Origin: JAKLDO01 sp035354435 | Lineage (GTDB): Bacteria > UBP6 > UBA1177 | Length of the DNA stretch: 11,950 bases | Reading direction: 5' to 3' | Assembly: GCA_035354435.1 (NCBI GenBank) | Contig: DAOQAY010000088.1 | Location: 1-11,950 of the forward strand | Shown: positions 7,273 to 11,950 of the stretch, piece after piece | Position numbering within the stretch: position 1 is the first letter of the stretch | How the letters are laid out: the number at the start of each line of letters is the position of its first letter | Program-made: the position numbers and the translations under genes | Notes under the pieces: model-generated | Seen by the model: only the letters and a program-made list of their open reading frames with translations | Told to the model about the DNA's origin: nothing | The model's database searches: none

Positions 7273-7307
7273 CTCTGTAATGTCGTTTTTGCATTGCGGA
7301 GGTTTTT

Positions 7308-7886
7308 TTGGAAACGATGCTGAAAAATCTGGCAGATATTCAGACAGGCTTCTCATTCAGGGGTCGTCTTGAATATTCTGATTCGGGAAATGTAAGGGTT
7401 ATTCAGATGAAAGATCTTAATTCTGATAACATTGTTGACTGTCACGAACTGATAAAAATAGATATGGAAGTTCTCAAAGATCATCATCTTGCGAAAAAGG
7501 GAGATCTTGTTTTCAGATCAAGAGGAATTAACTCTACAGCGTCAATTTTATTAGAAGAGATTGAGAACACTGTGGTTTCTGCTCCTCTTTTAAAAATCAG
7601 AGCTATAGATCGCAACAAAGTTTTACCCCAATATCTGAAATGGTTCATCAATCAGCCGGAATCTCAGAAATTTTTGCAATCAAGGTTGTCGGGCACTCAC
7701 GGCGGAATGATAAGGGCTTCAGAACTTGCCGAACTTCCTGTTTCCGTTCCCGACTTGAAAACGCAGATGCTGATCGTTGAAATTGCAGAACTGGCAGAAA
7801 AAGAACACCGGATATTATCAGAAATTGCAGAACTCAAAAAAGATTACATCTCAAAATTATTAATAAATTCATCAAAAGGAGAATAA
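7308..7886 (+). CDS. Half-size type I restriction specificity (S) subunit, single TRD
   Basis: This 192-residue protein resembles one half of a type I R-M specificity subunit. One target-recognition domain (about 1-145) is followed by one conserved coiled-coil spacer (about 148-188). Typical HsdS features are IQTGFSFRGR (11-20), VRVIQMKDLN (29-38), KKGDLVFRSRG (62-72), the SGTHGGMIRASELAELPVSVPD stretch at about 128-149 (its TRD end and conserved region) and a C-terminal helix ending KKDYISKLLINSS. A complete HsdS has two such units, so this protein would need to dimerise to bind the methyltransferase. Half-size S proteins that recognise symmetric sites are known for truncated type I systems. 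The TTG start has GGAGG at 7298-7302, five bases upstream. The in-frame ATG at 7317 would be too far away. hsdM begins three bases after the stop codon. It looks like an intact gene, not a fragment, because it has its own ribosome site and a clean end. Confidence 0.82.
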   Translation: METMLKNLADIQTGFSFRGRLEYSDSGNVRVIQMKDLNSDNIVDCHELIKIDMEVLKDHHLAKKGDLVFRSRGINSTASILLEEIENTVVSAPLLKIRAIDRNKVLPQYLKWFINQPESQKFLQSRLSGTHGGMIRASELAELPVSVPDLKTQMLIVEIAELAEKEHRILSEIAELKKDYISKLLINSSKGE

Positions 7887-7888
7887 GA

Positions 7889-9457
7889 ATGAATACAAAA
7901 ATCGAGCAGAAGGATATAAACAGTGCAGCATGGGCGGCATGTGACACTTTTCGTGGAGTTGTCAACCCTTCACAATATATGGATTACATTCTTGTGATGT
8001 TATTCCTTAAATATATATCCGATGTTTGGAACGATCATTATGATGAATACAAAAAGCAGTATGGTGATGATGATGAAAGAATCAGAAGAAAACTCGAAAG
8101 GGAAAGGTTCATTCTTCCTGAAGTGAAAATTAAGGAAACAGATCCGAAAACGGGTATTGACACTATTCTTGATAGGTTCCCTGCCAATTTCTACAGTCTT
8201 TATGAAAGAAGAAGCAGTGACAATATAGGCGAACTGATCAACATAGTTCTTGATAACATTGAAGAATCCAATAAATCAAAACTTGAAGGAGTTTTCAGGA
8301 ATATTGACTTCAACAGTGAATCCAATCTTGGAAAATCAAAGGACAGAAACCGTCGTCTTAAAACTTTTCTTGAAGATTTCAATAAACCGCAACTTGATAT
8401 GAAACCGAGCAGAGTTTCAGAAGATGTGATAGGAAACACATACATATATCTTATAGAAAGGTTCGCCGCCGATTCAGGTAAAAAAGCAGGAGAGTTCTTC
8501 ACACCCCTTAAAGTAAGTGAACTTGTTGCCCGTCTTGCTTCACCGAAACCGGGTGACAGAATTTGTGATCCTGCATGCGGTTCGGGAGGTCTGTTGATTC
8601 AGGCGGCAAGACAGGTTGGCGACCGTAATTTTGCTCTTTTCGGGCAGGAATCAAACGGCAGCACATGGGCTTTGTGCAGAATGAATATGTTTCTTCACAG
8701 CTTTGACAGTGCGAGAATTGAATGGTGCGATACTTTGAACAGTCCGGTGCTTGTTGAAAATGACCGTCTCATGAAATTCAACTGTGTTGTTGCCAATCCT
8801 CCGTTTTCTCTGGACAAATGGGGTTCCGAAAATGCGGAAAGTGATAAGTATAACAGATTCTGGCGGGGAGTTCCGCCAAAAAGTAAAGGAGACTGGGCAT
8901 TTATCACCCACATGATTGAAACAGCGCTTGAAAAGGAAGGAAGGGTTTCTGTTGTTGTTCCTCATGGCGTTCTTTTCCGTGGAGCTGCTGAAGGGAGAAT
9001 AAGACAGAAACTTATTGAAGACAATATTCTTGATGCAGTGATCGGACTCCCGGGCAATCTTTTCCAGACGACCAACATCCCTGTGGCGGTTCTCGTTTTC
9101 GACAAAAGCCGAGAAAGAGGCGGGAAAAATGATTCAAGAAAGGATGTTCTTTTTATTGATGCAAGCAGAGACTTTATTCAGGGAAAGAACCAGAACACAC
9201 TGTCAGAAGAACACCTTGAGAAAATAGTAAAAACATATAAAAACAGAGAGGTCATTGAAAAATATTCATATCTTGCAAAATTTGAAGAAATAAAGGAAAA
9301 CGACTTCAACCTCAACATTCCCCGATATGTCGATACCTTTGAAGAAGAAGAGGAAATTGATATTGACTCAGTACAACTTGAAATCGACCAGCTCGAAAAG
9401 GAACTTGCTCAAGTGAGAACGAAAATGGCTGAAAAGTTGAAGGAGATTGAGAGATGA
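7889..9457 (+). CDS. hsdM: Type I restriction-modification methyltransferase subunit HsdM
   Basis: HsdM transfers methyl from S-adenosylmethionine to adenine N6 in the DNA site chosen by the S subunit. The HsdM N-terminal helical domain (about 8-160, with FRGVVNPSQYMDYILVMLFL at 21-40) is followed by the catalytic domain. This has EFFTP (202-206), the SAM-binding motif I DPACGSGG (227-234) and the catalytic motif IV NPPF (303-306). The acidic and then helical C-terminus (about 475-522) fits the segment that contacts HsdS. The length (522) is normal and no key residue is missing. The start ATG at 7889 has AAGGAG seven to eight bases upstream. Its end overlaps the next ATG as ATGA (9454-9457), indicating translational coupling. 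It is the only methyltransferase in the window and so probably serves both S proteins. Confidence 0.95.
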   Translation: MNTKIEQKDINSAAWAACDTFRGVVNPSQYMDYILVMLFLKYISDVWNDHYDEYKKQYGDDDERIRRKLERERFILPEVKIKETDPKTGIDTILDRFPANFYSLYERRSSDNIGELINIVLDNIEESNKSKLEGVFRNIDFNSESNLGKSKDRNRRLKTFLEDFNKPQLDMKPSRVSEDVIGNTYIYLIERFAADSGKKAGEFFTPLKVSELVARLASPKPGDRICDPACGSGGLLIQAARQVGDRNFALFGQESNGSTWALCRMNMFLHSFDSARIEWCDTLNSPVLVENDRLMKFNCVVANPPFSLDKWGSENAESDKYNRFWRGVPPKSKGDWAFITHMIETALEKEGRVSVVVPHGVLFRGAAEGRIRQKLIEDNILDAVIGLPGNLFQTTNIPVAVLVFDKSRERGGKNDSRKDVLFIDASRDFIQGKNQNTLSEEHLEKIVKTYKNREVIEKYSYLAKFEEIKENDFNLNIPRYVDTFEEEEEIDIDSVQLEIDQLEKELAQVRTKMAEKLKEIER

Positions 9458-10512
9458 ATAATCAAAATAGAAATGATGAAATAAACTCACAGCAAATTGA
9501 TTTTCTTCTTAATGATCTTCAAACATTGATAGAGATGGGAAAAACAAAAGCTGTTGCATCAGTAAATAGTGCCATTACGGTTACATACTGGCGTGTCGGG
9601 AAAAGAATCAACAATGAAGTGCTGAAAGGTGAAAGAGCTGAATACGGCAAACAGATCGTCGTTTCAATTGCAAAGCAACTGGTTAAAATTTATGGCAAAA
9701 GTTTTGAGGTTAGGAATCTTCGTCGAATGATGCAATTTGCAGAAATTTACCATGATTTTGAGATTGTGTCACCAGTGGTGTCACAATTAAGCTGGACTCA
9801 TTTTACAGTCCTGCTATCGGTAAAAAATGATAAAGCACGACATTTTTATGCACAAAAGTCAGTTGAAGGCAGGTGGAGCAAAAGAGAACTTCAACGCCAG
9901 ATTGAACACAAATCATTTGAACGCTCGGAAATTGCCGATACAAAACTTGCGATCAACGAAGCTTATGATTTAAGCGGAAATTTTAAAGACCCTTACTTTC
10001 TTGATTTTCTAGGACTTAAAGAAGGTTATATGGAAAATGAACTGGAAAGTGCTTTAATAAGAGAGCTTGAACTATTCATTTTGGAATTGGGAAACGGTTT
10101 TGCTTTTGTTGAACGACAGAAACGAATGATAATTGATGGTGAGGATTTCTATCTGGATCTGCTTTTCTTTCACCGGAAGCTGAAACGATTGGTAGCTGTT
10201 GAACTAAAAATTGACCGTTTCAAGGCAGCCTTTAAAGGACAGATGGAGCTTTATCTAAATTGGCTGAATAAATATGAGCGACAACCGGAAGAAGAAGCAC
10301 CTATCGGTCTTATTCTGTGTGCTGAAGCCGGAACTGAGCAAGTCGAACTGCTGAACATGCAGAAAGATAATATCATGGTGGCAGAATACTGGACAGAACT
10401 TCCTCCGAAAGAACTTCTGGAAAAAAAATTACACACAGCATTGATAGAAGTAAGAAAGCGTTTATCAGAGCGAAATTTGCTTGAAGAAGGAAAATTGAAG
10501 GAAAAACTATGA
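9454..10512 (+). CDS. YhcG/DUF1016 family PDDEXK nuclease-like protein
   Basis: This 352-residue protein belongs to the YhcG/DUF1016 family, predicted PDDEXK nucleases often found in or beside type I R-M loci. The N-terminal helical DUF1016 domain spans about 15-160, with YWRVGKRI (45-52), EYGKQIV (63-69), NLRRMMQFAE (88-97) and LSWTHF (112-117). The C-terminal nuclease domain spans about 180-345. D235 in DFYLDLLFFH and E250-x-K252 in VAVELK provide the active-site D...ExK, followed by KGQMELYLNW (261-270), the conserved GQ-containing helix. The length is typical and the active-site residues are intact. Its start overlaps the hsdM stop and its stop overlaps the next ATG (10509-10512), so it is translated as part of the operon. 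Its role is not established. It may be an accessory nuclease rather than the R subunit, because it has no helicase domain. Confidence 0.92.
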   Translation: MNNQNRNDEINSQQIDFLLNDLQTLIEMGKTKAVASVNSAITVTYWRVGKRINNEVLKGERAEYGKQIVVSIAKQLVKIYGKSFEVRNLRRMMQFAEIYHDFEIVSPVVSQLSWTHFTVLLSVKNDKARHFYAQKSVEGRWSKRELQRQIEHKSFERSEIADTKLAINEAYDLSGNFKDPYFLDFLGLKEGYMENELESALIRELELFILELGNGFAFVERQKRMIIDGEDFYLDLLFFHRKLKRLVAVELKIDRFKAAFKGQMELYLNWLNKYERQPEEEAPIGLILCAEAGTEQVELLNMQKDNIMVAEYWTELPPKELLEKKLHTALIEVRKRLSERNLLEEGKLKEKL

Positions 10513-10705
10513 CATATAAAAGCAAAAATTTTAACCGTGTCGATTTCGACCCCTTTAAAAAAATTATGTTCGATTTATCATCTCGTGGAAATGCACGAAA
10601 TGATGAAAACCATGTTTCCCAAGTGGTGAAAATGGTCAAAACAGGAAAAACCATATCGAGGACTACCTCGAAATGGTCTGCATAAATAAACCGGAGGGGA
10701 AATGA
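10509..10705 (+). pseudogene. Small operon gene broken by one frameshift in an A5 run
   Basis: The start ATG overlaps the YhcG-like stop codon (ATGA 10509-10512) and has AAGGA at 10498-10502. As written, the frame encodes 58 residues and stops at TAA 10683-10685, with an odd end (TISRTTSKWSA). From 10649 the -1 frame instead reads NHIEDYLEMVCINKPEGK and stops at TGA 10703-10705, which overlaps the hsdS ATG (10702) exactly as ATGA. Adding one A to the A5 run at 10646-10650 joins the two into a 65-residue protein beginning MTYKSKNFNR. The double ATGA fit strongly suggests that the joined frame is the ancestral gene. The cause may be a real one-base loss, a sequencing or assembly error, or slippage on the A run during expression. 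I do not recognise the protein. It is small and polar, with no membrane segment. Confidence 0.7.
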
Positions 10706-11937
10706 AACTCGACTGGCCAAAAACAAAACTAAAAAAACATACTGTTAAAATCGGTAGCGGTATTACTCCAAAAGGAGGAGAAGCCGTTTATAAAAGTTCG
10801 GGAATTCCTCTTATTAGAAGTCAAAATGTTTTGGTAAATAGATTGGATTTGTCCGATGTTGCATACATTGAAGAAAGTCAGCATAAAAAAATGTCAGGAT
10901 CAAAAGTATATTCAGGTGATGTCTTATTAAATATTACAGGTGCATCTATTGGTAGAAGTTGTGTGGTTCCAAAAGAAATAGGCGAAGCTAATGTAAACCA
11001 GCATGTATGTATTATTCGTTTGAAGGAAACGCTGGATGCTCGATTATTGTCAACTTATTTGAATTCATGGTTTGGTCAGAAACAAATATGGTCATTTCAA
11101 AGTGGCGGAAGTCGAGAAGGAATAAATTTTCAGCAAATTGGAAGTTTTGATATTCCCCTTCCTCCCCTCCCAGAACAGAAAGCAATTGCAGATATTCTTT
11201 CAACTTGGGATGAAGCAATTGAAAAAACAGAGAAATTGATAAAGGAGAAGGAGAAAAGATTTAAGCAAATGTCCAAATGGTTCTTGTTCGGACACAAAAG
11301 GGTCAGCTTAAAATGTTCCGGTTTAAAAAAAGGAGCTTTTTTTAGCTTTTCCAAAGATTGGGAATTATTAAAAATTGGCAAAGTTGCAAAAGAAGTTTCT
11401 GTTCGAAATAACAATTCAAATGCAATTGTTCTTTCATGCTCAAAATATGATGGATTAGTTAATTCACTTGATTATTTCGGAAAAAAAGTTTTCAGTGATG
11501 ATACATCAAACTATAAAGTTGTGAAAAAGTGGCAGTTCGCTTATCCGTCAAATCATGTTGAGGAGGGATCAATTGGACTTCTTGAGCATTGTGATGAAGG
11601 AATTGTGAGTCCTATATATGTTGTTTTTGAAACAAACCAAGAACAAGTTTATCCACCGTTTCTTTACAAATTGTTAAAAACAGAAATATTTAGACACATA
11701 TTCCAAGTAAGCACAAGCTCTTCCGTTGATAGAAGAGGAAGTTTAAGATGGAATGAATTTTCAACTATAAAAATCCCTGTTCCATCCATTGAAGAACAAA
11801 AACAAATCGCGGAAACACTCAACTCTGCTCAAGATGAAATCAATCTGCTGAAAAAACTGTCAGAAAAATATAAACAACAAAAACAAGGACTCATGCAGAA
11901 GTTGCTGACCGGGGAGTGGAGAGTAAGAAATGTCTGA
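10702..11937 (+). CDS. hsdS: Type I restriction-modification specificity subunit HsdS
   Basis: HsdS binds the two halves of an asymmetric DNA target and recruits HsdM and HsdR. TRD1 is at about 1-150 (IRSQNV at 39-43 and GDVLLNITGASIGR at 72-85). The central conserved helix follows (PLPPLPEQKAIADIL, 152-166, through about 195). TRD2 covers about 212-355 and the distal conserved helix about 358-405 (VPSIEEQKQIAETL, ending GLMQKLLTGEW). Both repeat units are present and the length (411) is normal, in contrast to the half-size S at the start of the operon. The ATG has GGAGGGG at 10693-10699 and overlaps the restored stop of the small upstream gene. TRD2 and its surroundings look more AT-rich than hsdM, as expected if recognition domains are exchanged between strains. 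The recognition sequence cannot be read from the gene. Confidence 0.94.
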   Translation: MKLDWPKTKLKKHTVKIGSGITPKGGEAVYKSSGIPLIRSQNVLVNRLDLSDVAYIEESQHKKMSGSKVYSGDVLLNITGASIGRSCVVPKEIGEANVNQHVCIIRLKETLDARLLSTYLNSWFGQKQIWSFQSGGSREGINFQQIGSFDIPLPPLPEQKAIADILSTWDEAIEKTEKLIKEKEKRFKQMSKWFLFGHKRVSLKCSGLKKGAFFSFSKDWELLKIGKVAKEVSVRNNNSNAIVLSCSKYDGLVNSLDYFGKKVFSDDTSNYKVVKKWQFAYPSNHVEEGSIGLLEHCDEGIVSPIYVVFETNQEQVYPPFLYKLLKTEIFRHIFQVSTSSSVDRRGSLRWNEFSTIKIPVPSIEEQKQIAETLNSAQDEINLLKKLSEKYKQQKQGLMQKLLTGEWRVRNV

Positions 11938-11950
11938 CCTCATCCCTAAA
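11930..11950 (+). CDS. Start of next operon gene (possibly hsdR), cut by window edge
   Basis: An ATG at 11930 lies inside the last codons of hsdS and opens a frame reading MSDLIPK to the window edge. It overlaps hsdS by eight bases, and purine-rich GGGGAGTGGAGAG just upstream (11911-11923) can serve as ribosome site. The position after hsdS makes the R subunit (helicase-nuclease) the leading guess, but seven residues cannot identify it. Confidence 0.5.

Noticed and set aside
7203..7307. Attachment site or integration boundary between rsgA and the defence operon
   Set aside because: No tRNA gene, integrase or direct repeat with the other visible end was found. The other edge of the defence locus is outside the window.
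7308..7886. Half-size S gene as a degraded hsdS fragment
   Set aside because: It has a well-spaced ribosome site, a complete TRD plus spacer unit, a natural stop just before hsdM, and an upstream promoter candidate, so it reads as an intact gene.
9454..10512. YhcG-like protein as the restriction (R) subunit
   Set aside because: It lacks the SF2 helicase motor and the size of HsdR. The DUF1016 helical domain plus C-terminal PDDEXK domain match the YhcG family.
10646..10652. Established programmed -1 frameshift site
   Set aside because: The run is only five A followed by CC, so the second codon cannot re-pair as in a classical heptamer, and no downstream stem was evident. A simple indel or sequence error is at least as likely.

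Overview
The window comes from a bacterium with low-GC DNA. A Gram-negative organism fits best: there are two Sec-type signal peptides, one lipoprotein signal and a prenyltransferase of the quinone/lipid type. Two secreted proteins carry features I associate with deltaproteobacterial or myxobacterial secretomes (an Asp-rich calcium-binding-like tail ending in a Ser-Gly-Cys-Ser motif, and an N-terminal domain with a Cys-x5-Cys pair followed by a charged coiled coil and a TPR-like region). That placement is a guess. Non-ATG starts are common: TTG is supported by a well-placed Shine-Dalgarno in four genes and GTG in one.

Layout. (1) 1-2251, minus strand: a two-gene operon of a secreted M14 zinc carboxypeptidase and, one base after its stop, a POT-like MFS transporter that runs off the left edge. 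Together they suggest extracytoplasmic peptide trimming followed by uptake. (2) 2252-2370: a divergent promoter region. (3) 2371-5259, plus strand: three envelope proteins of unknown function (a single-pass membrane protein, a secreted coiled-coil/TPR-like protein, and a lipoprotein). (4) 5248-6057, minus strand: a UbiA-family prenyltransferase whose 3' end overlaps the lipoprotein gene by 12 bases. (5) 6058-6173: a second divergent promoter region, followed by the ribosome-assembly GTPase rsgA (6174-7202).

(6) 7203-11950, plus strand: a type I restriction-modification style defence operon. In order it has a half-size specificity (S) subunit with one target-recognition domain, a full HsdM methyltransferase, a YhcG/DUF1016 PDDEXK nuclease-family protein, a small gene broken by one frameshift in an A5 run, a full two-domain HsdS, and the first seven codons of another gene (possibly hsdR). 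From hsdM onward the genes are joined by ATGA overlaps or short overlaps and are probably co-transcribed. The HsdM could work with either the half-size S protein, presumably as a dimer, or the full-length S. The YhcG-like protein and the small broken gene are extras outside the core R-M-S set.

The most notable points are this unusual defence operon (two different S proteins on one M, plus a DUF1016 nuclease) and the frameshifted 65-codon gene. Read through the frameshift, that gene ends in an exact ATGA overlap with hsdS. No tRNA, rRNA, CRISPR array, insertion sequence, integrase or convincing intrinsic terminator was seen.
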